Shown in pieces: positions 16,010 to 24,088 of a stretch of DNA of 64,000 bases. The translations under genes were made by a program, and so were the position numbers. The stretch comes from VRUE01 sp963837695 (GTDB taxonomy: Bacteria; Actinomycetota; Thermoleophilia; Solirubrobacterales; 70-9): NCBI GenBank assembly GCA_963837695.1, contig CAWINZ010000005.1:1054001-1118000 (forward strand). Reading direction: 5' to 3'. The notes under the pieces are model-generated. The model ran no database searches and was not told the DNA's origin. It worked only from the letters and a program-made list of their open reading frames with translations. Within the stretch, counting starts at the first letter, position 1. Each line of letters opens with the position of its first letter.

Positions 16010-16218
16010 TCCAGCACTACGAGGACATCGCCTTCGCTGACTGACTGGCCCTCCTCGCAGCGAATCTCCTTCACTGTCCCGTCGTCCTCGGTCTCGACCG
16101 GGATCTCCATCTTCATCGACTCGAGGATGACGACCGTGTCGCCGTCCTCGATCTTGTCGCCGACGGCGACCTCGATTTTCCACACGTTGCCGGTTATGTG
16201 CGCCTCGATGTCCGCCAT
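16006..16218 (-). CDS. Biotinyl-lipoyl carrier protein (acyl-CoA carboxylase BCCP-like)
   Basis: Free-standing 70-residue biotinyl domain. The biotin attachment motif is VILESMKMEIPV, with the target lysine between the two methionines; the flanking beta-barrel (MADIEAHITGNVWKIEVAVGD ... EDDGTVKEIRCEEGQSV) matches short actinobacterial carriers of acyl-CoA carboxylase. ATG 16218 begins exactly at the conserved MADI; an upstream TTG adds four residues. The carboxyltransferase at 34705 lacks its own carrier, so this could be its partner, but no biotin carboxylase (alpha) gene is seen. Biotinylation would depend on the biotin pathway encoded 5-12 kb away. First gene of a four-gene operon. Confidence 0.92.
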   Translation of the reverse strand: MADIEAHITGNVWKIEVAVGDKIEDGDTVVILESMKMEIPVETEDDGTVKEIRCEEGQSVSEGDVLVVLE

Positions 16219-16259
16219 GGGCGGGGACAATATCCGCCAGCGCCGATCCTTCTAGTTGG

Positions 16260-16320
16260 CACCCAAAAAAAGGCACTTTTTTGGGTGTCGGACACCCAAT
16301 TTGCTATAGTTTTTTGGGTG
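16260..16320 (+). promoter_or_regulatory. AT-rich promoter with repeated CACCCAA/TTGGGTG arms, leaderless start
   Basis: Three nested inverted arms: CACCCAAAAAA (16260-16270), TTTTTTGGGTG (16277-16287), CACCCAATTT (16293-16302) and TTTTTTGGGTG (16310-16320). A plausible -35 TTGGGT (16281-16286) and -10 TATAGT (16305-16310), 18 bases apart, put transcription start at or beside the GTG at 16318. The last arm overlaps the start codon. Confidence 0.55.
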
Positions 16321-17754
16321 AACGATGGGCAGCTGAGAAGGCTTCTGACCGATCGCTCCGTTTGGTGGCGGGCCGGTGTGGGATGGGAGCGAGACGATCC
16401 CGATCTGCGGGATGCTGCCGATGCGCCGTTTCTCTACGAGCCTGCGCCGCTGGCCGGGCTGGAGCCACCTGGCCTCTATGTGCTGCGGGGGCCTCGCCGG
16501 GTTGGCAAGAGCGTAGAGATCAAGCGCGCCATCGCGACGGCCATCGCGGCGGGAGTCAATCCCCGACTCGTCTTCTTCTGCTCGTGCGATGGCCTCACGG
16601 CGCAGGACCTGCGCAGGCTGATCGTGGTTGGCCAGAAAGACACCGCGACGCTCGAAGGCGAGCGCTACTGGTTCCTTGACGAGGTGACCGCCGTCGCCGG
16701 TTGGGTGGCCACGGTCAAGGAGCTCCGCGACGGCGACCCGATCTTTCGCGAGAGCTGCGTCGTGCTCTCAGGGTCTTCGGCACGCGATCTCCGCGAGGCC
16801 ACCAAGGCGCTTGCCGGCCGGCGGGGGGACGCGGTCGATTCCGATCGGCTCCTCCTGCCGATGGGCTTTCGCTCCTACTGCCGCTCGACTGGCGCCTTCG
16901 AGGGTCTGCCCAACGTCTCTATGCGGCCGAAGGATCTCCTCACCACGACTGGGGAAGAGACGATCTCGGCGCTCACGCCTTTCTTCTCCGATCTCGACCA
17001 CGCCTGGCAGACCTACCTGCGTGTGGGCGGCTTCCCCCGGGCCGTGAACGACTTCGTCACCTCCGCCGCCGTGAGTGGCGGCTTCGCGCAGGCGCTCTGG
17101 GACGTGATCGCCGGCGACGCCTTTCAGACCACCGGGACCGGCGACGGGGAGATCGCCGCCTTCCTCGAGCGCCTCGTCGCCGGATTGGCCTCGCCGGTCA
17201 ACGCCTCCTCGATCGCTCGCGATGTCGGCCTTTCGGACAATCACAGGGTCAACGACCGGATCGACGCACTGAGCTTCGCTTTCCTGACCTGGCGCTGTCA
17301 CCAGATCAGGAGTGGGTTGCCCAATCTGAGGGCGCAGGAGAAGGTCTACTTGATCGACCCTCTGCTCGCTCGGCTTCCGCACCTCAGGGACGAAAGGCGC
17401 ACGGATCCCGATGACTCGGTCCTCAGCGAGCAGCAGCTCGGCCTGCTCCTGCTCCGCGCGGCCGGGGGGCAGCGGCCCGGCGCGCTGCTCGAGGCGAGCA
17501 CGGTGATGTACGAGCGGGTGTCGAGCAGCGCCGAGATCGACTTCGTCGGGCCCGAGCTGGGGATCGGCTTCGAGGGCAAGTACGTCGATGGCCCGTGGCG
17601 ACGCGCCGCCCAGACGCTGCGCTCGCGTGGTGGCGGCATTTTCGCGACGCGGTCCGTCATCGATCTCGACGACGGCCGCAAAGCGGGGGCGGTGTGGGCG
17701 GTTCCCGCCGGCATCCTCGGCTGGCTTCTGGAGAGCGGCGGAGCCGCTCCGTGA
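16318..17754 (+). CDS. AAA ATPase with DUF4143-type C-terminal domain
   Basis: Predicted ATPase of the large archaeal/bacterial AAA_14 plus DUF4143 group. Walker A reads LRGPRRVGKSVEIKRAI near residue 62, Walker B is YWFLDEVTAVAGWVA, sensor-like SGSSARDL follows, and the downstream MGFRSYC, YLRVGGFPRAVNDF and KVYLIDPLL segments are DUF4143 hallmarks; the PD-(D/E)xK-like SAEIDFVGPELGIGFEGKY is at the C-terminus, though the key residues are not certain. 478 residues from GTG 16318, chosen because the promoter ends there. Function is unknown; such genes are often mobile and associate with defence or TA loci. AT-rich promoter and isolation hint at horizontal gain. Its stop overlaps the next GTG. 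Confidence 0.85.
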   Translation: MNDGQLRRLLTDRSVWWRAGVGWERDDPDLRDAADAPFLYEPAPLAGLEPPGLYVLRGPRRVGKSVEIKRAIATAIAAGVNPRLVFFCSCDGLTAQDLRRLIVVGQKDTATLEGERYWFLDEVTAVAGWVATVKELRDGDPIFRESCVVLSGSSARDLREATKALAGRRGDAVDSDRLLLPMGFRSYCRSTGAFEGLPNVSMRPKDLLTTTGEETISALTPFFSDLDHAWQTYLRVGGFPRAVNDFVTSAAVSGGFAQALWDVIAGDAFQTTGTGDGEIAAFLERLVAGLASPVNASSIARDVGLSDNHRVNDRIDALSFAFLTWRCHQIRSGLPNLRAQEKVYLIDPLLARLPHLRDERRTDPDDSVLSEQQLGLLLLRAAGGQRPGALLEASTVMYERVSSSAEIDFVGPELGIGFEGKYVDGPWRRAAQTLRSRGGGIFATRSVIDLDDGRKAGAVWAVPAGILGWLLESGGAAP

Positions 17755-18452
17755 GCGCCGGTTCAAAACCGCTCGCCGTGATTGTCGCGGCGCGCAACGA
17801 GGCCGACCGGATCGGGGAGACGCTCGGGGCGCTGCGCCGCGCCCTGCCGGAGGCAGTCTTGTGGGTCGCCGACGATGCCTCCACCGACGGCACGGCCGAG
17901 GTCGCGATGGCTGCCGGCGCCCAGGTGGTCAGCCGTGGCAAGCCACACGGCAAGGGCGGCAATGCCGGCGCCGGCGCCGCGGCGGCGCTGAGCGCCGAGC
18001 CCGCCCCCGAGCTGGTTCTCCTCTGCGACGGCGATCTCGGCGTCTCCGCCGCCAAGCTGGCGGCATTGGTCGAGGCGGTCGAGGGCGGCGAGTGCGACCT
18101 CGCCGTTGCCGGCTTCAGCCGCCGGGTCGGCGGTGGCTTCGGCTTCGCGCTCGGCTTCGCCCGCTGGGCGATCCGCCGTCGCTGCGGCCTCGAGACGGAG
18201 GCGCCGATCTCGGGCCAGCGGGCGATGCGCGTCGAGGTGTTGCGCGCGGTGTTGCCCTTCGCGCGCGGCTACGGCATGGAGGTGGGCATGACGATCGACG
18301 CCGTCCGCGCCGGGTACCGCTTGCGCGAGTACGAGCTCGATCTTTCCCACCGCGCCACCGGCCGCTCCCTCGCCGGCTTCGCCCACCGCGCCGGCCAGCT
18401 CGCCGACTTTGTCCGCGTCTACCTTTCCCACCCCGGGACGGGGCCGAAATGA
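17751..18452 (+). CDS. Glycosyltransferase family 2
   Basis: Nucleotide-sugar-dependent GT-A enzyme. N-terminal PLAVIVAARNEADRIGETL with ADDASTDGTAEVA, and the metal-binding DGDLGVS (DxD-like) near residue 90. The central GKPHGKGGNAGAG and the tail with YRLREYELDLSHRATGR resemble polyprenyl-phosphate-mannose/glucosyl-3-phosphoglycerate-type family members. 233 residues from GTG 17751, overlapping the ATPase stop; ATGA overlap with glpK downstream. Single hydrophobic stretch is weak, so cytoplasmic. Acceptor not determinable; proximity to glycerol kinase and an acyltransferase suggests glycolipid metabolism. Confidence 0.87.
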   Translation: MSAGSKPLAVIVAARNEADRIGETLGALRRALPEAVLWVADDASTDGTAEVAMAAGAQVVSRGKPHGKGGNAGAGAAAALSAEPAPELVLLCDGDLGVSAAKLAALVEAVEGGECDLAVAGFSRRVGGGFGFALGFARWAIRRRCGLETEAPISGQRAMRVEVLRAVLPFARGYGMEVGMTIDAVRAGYRLREYELDLSHRATGRSLAGFAHRAGQLADFVRVYLSHPGTGPK

Positions 18453-19912
18453 TCCTCGCGATCGACCAGGGGACTACGGGGACGACCTGCCTCGTCTTCG
18501 ATGCAGACGGGCGGGTCGCGGGGCGGGCCTACGCGGAGTTCGAGCAGCATTTCCCGCGGCCGGGCTGGGTCGAGCACGATGCGGCGGAGATCTGGGAGGT
18601 GACGCGGCGGGTTGCGATCGAGGCGATTGCCGACGCTGGGATCCAGGGCGCCGAGCTGGACGGGATCGGGATTGCCAACCAGCGCGAGACCGTCGTCGCC
18701 TGGGACCCGGCGAGCGGCGAGCCGCTGCACCGGGCGCTGGTCTGGCAGGACCGGCGCACCGCGGCACGCTGCGAGGAGCTGCGTGCGGAGGGCCGCGAAG
18801 AGCTGGTCCGGGAGCGGACCGGCCTCGTCATCGACCCTTACTTCTCCGCGACCAAGATCGAGTGGTTGCTGGGCAACGTCGAGGGCGCCGAGCGCGCGGC
18901 CTTCGGCACGGTCGACTCCTGGCTGCTGTTCAAGCTGACCGGCCGCCACGCGACCGACTACACGAACGCCGCACGGACGATGCTGTTCGATCTTCGCCGC
19001 TTCGCCTGGGACGGCGAGCTCTGCGCGCTGTTCGGCGTCGACCCGGCGCGGCTGCCCGAGCCGCTGCCCTCTGCGCACGTCTACGGAACGACCTCGGAGT
19101 TCGGCGGCGAGGTTCCGGTGGCGGGGATCGCCGGCGATCAGCAGGCGGCGCTGTTCGGCCAGGCCTGCCACCGCGCCGGCAGCGCCAAGAACACCTACGG
19201 GACCGGCAGCTTCGTGCTACTCCATGCCGGCGGCGAGGCGCCAGATCCCGACGAGGGGCTGCTGACGACGATCGCCTGCGCTACCGAGGGCGCCGCCGCC
19301 TACGCGCTGGAGGCGTCGATCTTCGTCACCGGCGCCGCGGTGCAGTGGCTTCGAGACGGCCTTGGGATCATCGACGAGGCGGGGGAGAGCGAGGCACTGG
19401 CCGCCTCGCTCGATAGCAACGACGGCGTCTACTTCGTCCCGGCACTGACCGGGCTCGGCTCGCCGCACTGGGATCCCCACGCGCGCGGCACGATCGTCGG
19501 CCTCACCCGCGGCAGCGGCCGTGCGCACCTGGCGAGGGCGGCCCTTGAGGCGATCGCCTACCAGACGGTTGACGCGGTGAGGGCGGAGGAGGCGGCCAGT
19601 GGTGAGGCCTTGACCGAGTTGAAAGCCGACGGCGGCGCCGTCGCGAACCGCTGGCTGATGCAGTTTCAGGCCGACGTGCTGGGCGCCCCGGTGGTGGTGC
19701 CGGAGATCGCCGAGACGACGGCCCTCGGCGCCGCCTACCTGGCCGGTATTGCCACCGGGCGCTGGAGCGCCGCGCAGGTCGCCGAGATGTGGCGCGAGGC
19801 GGCGCGCTACGAGCCGCGGATGGGCGCCGACGAGCGCGAGGCGCTGCTTGCCGAGTGGCACCGCGCGCTCGCTCGCTCGCGCGACTGGGCTTCGGCTGGG
19901 GGCTCGGCGTAA
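18449..19912 (+). CDS. glpK: Glycerol kinase
   Basis: Phosphorylates glycerol to sn-glycerol-3-phosphate for phospholipid synthesis or catabolism. Signature features: AIDQGTTGTTCLVFD at the N-terminus, QHFPRPGWVEHDAAEIW, GIANQRETVVAWD, WQDRRTA, DPYFSATKIEWLL, the catalytic Asp region IAGDQQAALFGQAC, and VPALTGLGSPHWDPHARG plus the ATP-binding LKADGGAVANRWLMQFQAD. 487 residues, normal. ATG 18449 overlaps the GT2 stop. No glpF, glpD or glpR nearby; the next gene is an acyltransferase, consistent with glycerol-3-phosphate feeding lipid synthesis. Confidence 0.97.
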   Translation: MILAIDQGTTGTTCLVFDADGRVAGRAYAEFEQHFPRPGWVEHDAAEIWEVTRRVAIEAIADAGIQGAELDGIGIANQRETVVAWDPASGEPLHRALVWQDRRTAARCEELRAEGREELVRERTGLVIDPYFSATKIEWLLGNVEGAERAAFGTVDSWLLFKLTGRHATDYTNAARTMLFDLRRFAWDGELCALFGVDPARLPEPLPSAHVYGTTSEFGGEVPVAGIAGDQQAALFGQACHRAGSAKNTYGTGSFVLLHAGGEAPDPDEGLLTTIACATEGAAAYALEASIFVTGAAVQWLRDGLGIIDEAGESEALAASLDSNDGVYFVPALTGLGSPHWDPHARGTIVGLTRGSGRAHLARAALEAIAYQTVDAVRAEEAASGEALTELKADGGAVANRWLMQFQADVLGAPVVVPEIAETTALGAAYLAGIATGRWSAAQVAEMWREAARYEPRMGADEREALLAEWHRALARSRDWASAGGSA

Positions 19913-19940
19913 CCGTCGCCAGGACTGGGGGTACGCAGAG

Positions 19941-19959
19941 CGACGGCCCCGGGCCGTCG
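19941..19959. terminator. GC-rich hairpin after glpK
   Basis: CGACGGCCCCGGGCCGTCG is an almost loopless palindrome between the glpK stop and the next ATG. It could form a short terminator or a translation-shielding stem. Confidence 0.4.
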
Positions 19960-19967
19960 TCCCCTCT

Positions 19968-20711
19968 ATGCCCGACATGAAGCCACAGGTCTACAAGGAC
20001 GACCGTCCGGCGTCCTACTTCGATCAGTTCCACGCCTCGGCGCGCAAGGGCGCCGGCTGGACCTACACGTTCGTCCGCCTGATCGTCACGCTGCCGAGCC
20101 TGCTGATCTACCGCGTGCGGGCCATCGGGGTGAAGAACGTCCCGAAGGACGGGCCGCTGATCCTTGCCCCCAACCACTTCAGCCAGATGGATCACTTCTT
20201 CGTCGGCCTCTACCTGCGGCGGAGAATTCGCTTCATGGCGAAATCGCAGATGTTCGGCCCGCCCGTGCTGACCTACATCTACAAGGTCGGCGGCGTGATC
20301 CCGATCCGCCGCGGCCACCACGACGAGAAGGCCTTCGAAACGGCTTTCGAGGTCCTCGGCCAGGACGAGATGCTTTTGATCTACGCCGAGGGCGGCCGCT
20401 CGCGCAGCGGCGAGCTCGGCGAGCCGAAACCGGGCGTCGGGCGCCTCGCGCTCGAGTCGGGCGCCCCGGTCGTGCCCGTCGCGGTCCACGGATCGGCCAA
20501 GGTGCGGCGCTGGAAAAGGCTGCGCTTCCCCAAGGTCACCGTCCAGTTCGGCGAGCCGCTCTGCTTCCCGGTGGAGAAGTCACCCAGCCGCGAGCGCCAG
20601 GACGAGGTGGCGCGCGAGATCTTCGGCCATGTGCGGGAGATCTACGAGGAGCTCGTTACTCGTAGCGCTCGTCGAGCTTCTCGAAAAAGCCCGGATCGTG
20701 CCCAGGCGTGA
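19968..20711 (+). CDS. 1-acylglycerol-3-phosphate acyltransferase family (PlsC-like)
   Basis: Membrane-associated acyltransferase of phospholipid synthesis. The HX4D catalytic motif is NHFSQMDHF near residue 68, followed by the substrate motif in YAEGGRSRSGEL (EGGRS replacing EGTRS) and GALESGAPVVPVAV. One hydrophobic segment (FVRLIVTLPSLLIYRV) near residue 35 anchors it. 247 residues from ATG 19968. The 3' end overlaps the convergent lactonase gene by 56 bases, so the last 18 or so residues (SARRASRKSPDRAQA) are probably not under strong constraint. Acyl acceptor may be lysophosphatidate or other glycerolipid. Confidence 0.9.
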   Translation: MPDMKPQVYKDDRPASYFDQFHASARKGAGWTYTFVRLIVTLPSLLIYRVRAIGVKNVPKDGPLILAPNHFSQMDHFFVGLYLRRRIRFMAKSQMFGPPVLTYIYKVGGVIPIRRGHHDEKAFETAFEVLGQDEMLLIYAEGGRSRSGELGEPKPGVGRLALESGAPVVPVAVHGSAKVRRWKRLRFPKVTVQFGEPLCFPVEKSPSRERQDEVAREIFGHVREIYEELVTRSARRASRKSPDRAQA

Positions 20712-21567
20712 CTATCGCCTGGGGGAATTCACGCCGGAACAGCTTCAGCTCCTGAAGCGAGCGGCGGTAGTTGTGGGCGTCGAAGGGGCGTGGCGCGAGC
20801 GGGGCGCTGCCGTCGAGCTGGCCCTCGGTGTAGGTGGCGTCGCCGCCGATCACAAAGTCGCGCTCGGAGAGGTGGGCGATCACCGACATATGGCCGGCGC
20901 TGTGGCCGGGGGTGTAGGCGAGGCGGATCGAGCCGTCGCCGAATAGGTCGAAGCAGCGGGCGAAGCTCGAGTAGGAGTCGATCCCGCCGCGGTCGAAGTC
21001 GACCGTGCGGTAGTCGAAGGCGTAGTCGAAGTGGGCGCGCCGGTACCCGTTCAGCAGCGGTTTCGGCCCCACGGTCGCCGCCTCCCACTCGACCTCACTG
21101 ACGATGAAGGTCGAGTTGGGGAACTCGGAGATCGCCGAGGTGTGGTCGATGTGCATGTGGGTCATCACGACGATCGGGATCTCACCGGGGTCGAGGCCGT
21201 GCGAGCGCAGCTGGGCGGGCACGTCGGTGCCGGCCTTGAGCGAGGGATTGCCGACGCGGGCGCCGAGGCCGCCGAAGTTCTCCTTGCCGCCGGTGGCGAT
21301 CGAGGGGTGCAGGCCGGTGTCGACCAGGATCGCGCCGGCGCTGGGGTGGCGGATCAGGAAGGCGGGACAGGGGACGGTCGCGGCCGGCTGACCGGTGATC
21401 AGGGCGCGCAGCAGCTTCAGCGTCTCCAGGCGCCCGCCGGGCCGTTCCATCATCGTGCGCGGCCAGGTGACATGCCCGGCGACGAGCGGTTCGACGCTCA
21501 CCGTGGCGCCGGGAGTCCCTCCGGCAAGCGGCTCGTGCAGCGGTTTCGCCTCCACGTGCACCTTCAT
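20656..21567 (-). CDS. Metallo-beta-lactamase fold hydrolase (N-acyl-homoserine-lactonase-like)
   Basis: Zn-dependent hydrolase of the AiiA/AttM type. The HxHxDH metal motif is MTHMHIDHTSAI near residue 140; later ligands appear as YTPGHSAGHMS, and IGGDATYTEG, and VTPGHDPGFF. The N-terminus shows ILVDTGLHPSIA as in quorum-quenching lactonases. 303 residues, slightly long. Whether it hydrolyses acyl-homoserine lactones or some other lactone or thioester is not determinable; in actinobacteria such enzymes often handle unknown esters. Its 3' end overlaps the acyltransferase. It is divergent from the SDR at 21617 with only 49 bases between. Confidence 0.9.
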   Translation of the reverse strand: MKVHVEAKPLHEPLAGGTPGATVSVEPLVAGHVTWPRTMMERPGGRLETLKLLRALITGQPAATVPCPAFLIRHPSAGAILVDTGLHPSIATGGKENFGGLGARVGNPSLKAGTDVPAQLRSHGLDPGEIPIVVMTHMHIDHTSAISEFPNSTFIVSEVEWEAATVGPKPLLNGYRRAHFDYAFDYRTVDFDRGGIDSYSSFARCFDLFGDGSIRLAYTPGHSAGHMSVIAHLSERDFVIGGDATYTEGQLDGSAPLAPRPFDAHNYRRSLQELKLFRREFPQAIVTPGHDPGFFEKLDERYE

Positions 21568-21616
21568 CGCCAGATGACATTACCTGGCCTCAGGTCGCCT
21601 ATAGGCTTGCCGGCCT

Positions 21617-22474
21617 ATGGCTGAGAGCGCTCATTCGCGCATCTTCAGGGACGGCTTGCTCGAAGGTCAGGTCTGCCTTGTCTCCGGGGCGGGCAGCGGC
21701 CTGGGGCGCGCGACGGCGCTGGAGCTGGCCCGGTTGGGCGCCGTGGTGGTCGGTTGCGGGCGCCGCGAGGAGCCGCTGGCGGAGACGGCTGCGCTGGCGG
21801 CCGGCCTGGCTGGTTCCTTCGAGCACGAGTCGCTCGACATCCGCGACGAGGAGGCGGTCGAGCGGCTCTTCGACGGGCTGCTGGGGCGCCATGGCCGCCT
21901 CGACGTCCTGGTCAACAACGCCGGTGGACAGTTCCTCGCTCCGGCTGAGTCGATCAGCCCGAAAGGCTTCCGCGCCGTGATCGAGCTGAACGTCGAGGGC
22001 ACCTGGCTGATGACCCACGCCGCGGCGACCAAGGCGTTCATCCCGCAGGGCGGTGGCAAGGTGCTCAGCGTCACCCTCTCGCCCCACAACGGCATGCCGG
22101 GGATGGTCCACTCCGGCGCGGCCCGGGCCGCGGTCGAGAACATGATGCGGACGCTCGCGGTCGAGTGGGCGCGCTTCGGGATCAAGACCTGCGCCCTCGC
22201 CGCCGGCCAGTTCGCGACCGAGACGCTGCTGACCAAGTATCCGCAGGTCGTCGTCGACAACCTCGAGCGCTCGATCCCGATCGGCCGGGCCGGCCGCGCC
22301 GAGGAGATGGCCTGGCTCGTCGCCTACCTCGCCTCGCCGGCCGGGGACTTCTTCTCCGGCACGACGATCACGATCGACGGCGCCCGCGACAACTGGGCCG
22401 GCCCGTGGCCGCCAGAGGCGATTGTCGGCGAGGGAGGGGAGCCGGTCGCCGAGGAGCGCCGGTCGAAGGACTGA
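21617..22474 (+). CDS. SDR oxidoreductase, DECR/PECR-like (no canonical Tyr)
   Basis: Rossmann-fold dehydrogenase, NADP(H)-binding by VSGAGSGLGRATALE at about residue 25 and LVNNAGGQF. The active site reads HNGMPGMVHSGAARAAVENM, where the usual YxxxK is replaced by HxxxR, as in peroxisomal trans-2-enoyl-CoA reductase and 2,4-dienoyl-CoA reductase relatives. That places it among acyl-CoA reductases rather than ketoacyl reductases; function is inferred from this pattern. 285 residues. Ends with a proline-rich tail. Neighbouring SDR and fatty-acid-type operator at 23870 fit lipid metabolism. ATG 21617. Confidence 0.88.
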   Translation: MAESAHSRIFRDGLLEGQVCLVSGAGSGLGRATALELARLGAVVVGCGRREEPLAETAALAAGLAGSFEHESLDIRDEEAVERLFDGLLGRHGRLDVLVNNAGGQFLAPAESISPKGFRAVIELNVEGTWLMTHAAATKAFIPQGGGKVLSVTLSPHNGMPGMVHSGAARAAVENMMRTLAVEWARFGIKTCALAAGQFATETLLTKYPQVVVDNLERSIPIGRAGRAEEMAWLVAYLASPAGDFFSGTTITIDGARDNWAGPWPPEAIVGEGGEPVAEERRSKD

Positions 22475-22483
22475 TGGGGCGCG

Positions 22484-22888
22484 CTATGCGCGCGGCTCGA
22501 GAACGACGAGCGGGATTTCGCGCCCTTTGCTGCGCGCCTGGTAGTCGGCGTAGCCGTGGTAGCTCTTGACCACGACGGGCCAGAGGCGCTCCCGCTCTTT
22601 CACATTGGCGACGCGGGCGTGCACGTCTCGGCGCTCGCTGCCGACCTGGACGGTCGTGTCCGGATTGGCCATCAGGTTGTGGTACCAGGCGGGATGCTTG
22701 GGGTAGCCGCCTTTGGAAGCGACGACGACGAGGTCGCCATCGTCCCTGACGTAGAGCAGCGGCGAGGTGCGCTTCGTCCCACTCTTGGCGCCGACGTGGT
22801 CGAGCAGCAACATCCTGCCACCGACCCCGGGAATGGTGTGGCCGAGACGCCCACCCGTCCTCCGATAGAGGAACGTGTGGGCGCCCAT
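22484..22888 (-). CDS. Nitroreductase/deazaflavin-dependent (Ddn-like) family protein
   Basis: Small F420/FMN-type split-barrel protein. Core motifs: LLLDHVGAKSGTKRTSPLLYV, VVVASKGGYPKHPAWYHNLMANPDTTVQVG, HARVANVKERERLWPVVVKSYHGYADYQAR and PLVVLEPR, all matching the Ddn/nitroreductase family (PF04075 group). ATG 22888 is the first standard start (MGAHTFLYRRTGG); about 20-28 further in-frame codons (LYLDIGDRVWPLTRRF) look coding but lack ATG/GTG/TTG, so a CTG start overlapping the SDR stop (CTGA) at 22975 is conceivable. Role may be F420H2-dependent reduction; not determinable. Same strand as the FabG-type SDR just upstream. Confidence 0.82.
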   Translation of the reverse strand: MGAHTFLYRRTGGRLGHTIPGVGGRMLLLDHVGAKSGTKRTSPLLYVRDDGDLVVVASKGGYPKHPAWYHNLMANPDTTVQVGSERRDVHARVANVKERERLWPVVVKSYHGYADYQARSKGREIPLVVLEPRA

Positions 22889-22971
22889 GAAACGGCGCGT
22901 GAGCGGCCAGACTCGATCGCCGATATCGAGATAGAGAACCTTCGACCTGCCCTCTGGGGGATTGCCCTCGC

Positions 22972-23802
22972 TCAGGTGTACATCCCTCCGAACATTCCAC
23001 CCGTCACATTGAGTACTTGGCCCTGCATGTAGTTGGCCAGCGGGGAGGCGAGGAACAGGACCGGGCCGGAGGCCTCCTCGGGGGTCGCCGGGCGACCGAG
23101 CGGGATGATCGCCGAGGCCATCGCGCGCATCTGCTCGGGGATGCCGAGCTCGATTTTCTCGCCGCCGGGGGCGGTCATCTCCTCGCCGGCCTCTTTGGCG
23201 GCGGTCAGCCGAGTTTCGACGAAGCCGAAGGCGACGGCGTTGACGTTGATCTTGAACTGGCCCCACTCCTTGGCCAGCGTTTTGGTCATCCCGACGACGG
23301 CCATCTTGGCGGCCGAGTAGTTGATCTGGCCGGCGTTGCCCATCGTCCCCGAGGTCGAGGAGATGTTGATCAGCTTGCGGAAGACCTCTTTGCCTTCTCC
23401 CTTCTCGGCCTTGGCCGCCTCGCGCCAGTGCGGGGCAAGGGCGCGGGCCACCCGGAAGGGGACCACCGTGTGGATGTCGAGCATCGCCTGGAACTGGTCG
23501 TCGGTCATCCGGTGGGCGACGCCGTCCCAGGTGTAGCCGGCGTTGTTGACGACGATGTCGATCGCGCCGAAGGCGTCGACACCCGCGGCGACCAGCTGGT
23601 CGGGGGCGTCGGGCTTAGTCAGGTCACCGGCGAAGACTGCGGTCTCGCCGTCGATCTCACCGGCGGCCTGCTCGGCGACGTCGGCCTCGAGATCGTTGAT
23701 CAGCACCTTGGCGCCCTCGCTGGCGAACAGCTCCGCGGTGGCCCGGCCGATTCCCCGGGCAGAGCCGGTGACGATCGCCGCTTTTCCATCAAGAAGTCCC
23801 AT
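22972..23802 (-). CDS. SDR family NAD(P) reductase, 3-oxoacyl-ACP reductase-like
   Basis: Rossmann dehydrogenase with all classical marks: AIVTGSARGIGRATAE, DIVVNNAGYTW, catalytic ISSTSGTMGNAGQINYSAAKMAV (Ser-Tyr-Lys) and VNAVAFGFVETRL. 276 residues; similar to FabG-type or multi-domain beta-oxidation-like reductases, probably acting on 3-hydroxyacyl-CoA/ACP. ATG 23802. A TetR-like operator palindrome (TTGACTGGCCAGTC) lies in the 286-base upstream region, suggesting regulation in response to acyl-CoA. The stop at 22972 overlaps the possible CTG start of the Ddn-like gene. Confidence 0.92.
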   Translation of the reverse strand: MGLLDGKAAIVTGSARGIGRATAELFASEGAKVLINDLEADVAEQAAGEIDGETAVFAGDLTKPDAPDQLVAAGVDAFGAIDIVVNNAGYTWDGVAHRMTDDQFQAMLDIHTVVPFRVARALAPHWREAAKAEKGEGKEVFRKLINISSTSGTMGNAGQINYSAAKMAVVGMTKTLAKEWGQFKINVNAVAFGFVETRLTAAKEAGEEMTAPGGEKIELGIPEQMRAMASAIIPLGRPATPEEASGPVLFLASPLANYMQGQVLNVTGGMFGGMYT

Positions 23803-24088
23803 CGATTTACGCTCTCCTTATAGGTCGTGAAGTCGGCCGGGGAGGCTACAGGCAACGGCGCAATCCTGGTTGACTGGCCAGTCGGCCTCCGTGCCCCGCC
23901 AAATGGCTCGAGTTCTCTGTCTGCCGCGCGTATCGGTGACATAACATCGCGTATTAGTGACATTTATCGCAAGCGAGGCGATGTTTTACTGGTCTTGAGC
24001 GTAAATGTCTGATAGACAATACACGTCGCGAAAGCGATCGCTGAGAGACGTGCCCCGGCTGCTTCACCTCCCATGAGCGGTCGGGGCA
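23803..24088. other. Intergenic region between SDR and sixA
   Basis: 286 bases. It holds the promoter of the FabG-like SDR with the operator at 23870-23885, and an AT-richer stretch (23935-24035) with GTGACATAACATCG and TGTCTGATAGACA, the latter a small palindrome. No coding frame with convincing composition was seen. Confidence 0.4.
23870..23885. promoter_or_regulatory. Candidate TetR/FadR-type operator (TTGACTGGCCAGTCGG)
   Basis: Contains the perfect 12-base palindrome GACTGGCCAGTC (23872-23883). A near-identical site TTGACTGGTCAGTCA occurs upstream of the nitrilase-tetR genes at 43228. The shared sequence suggests one regulator binds both. Confidence 0.5.

Noticed and set aside
16018..16320. 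Riboswitch upstream of the AAA ATPase
   Set aside because: The region is coding (biotin carrier) up to 16218 and the remaining 100 bases fit a simple promoter with operator arms.
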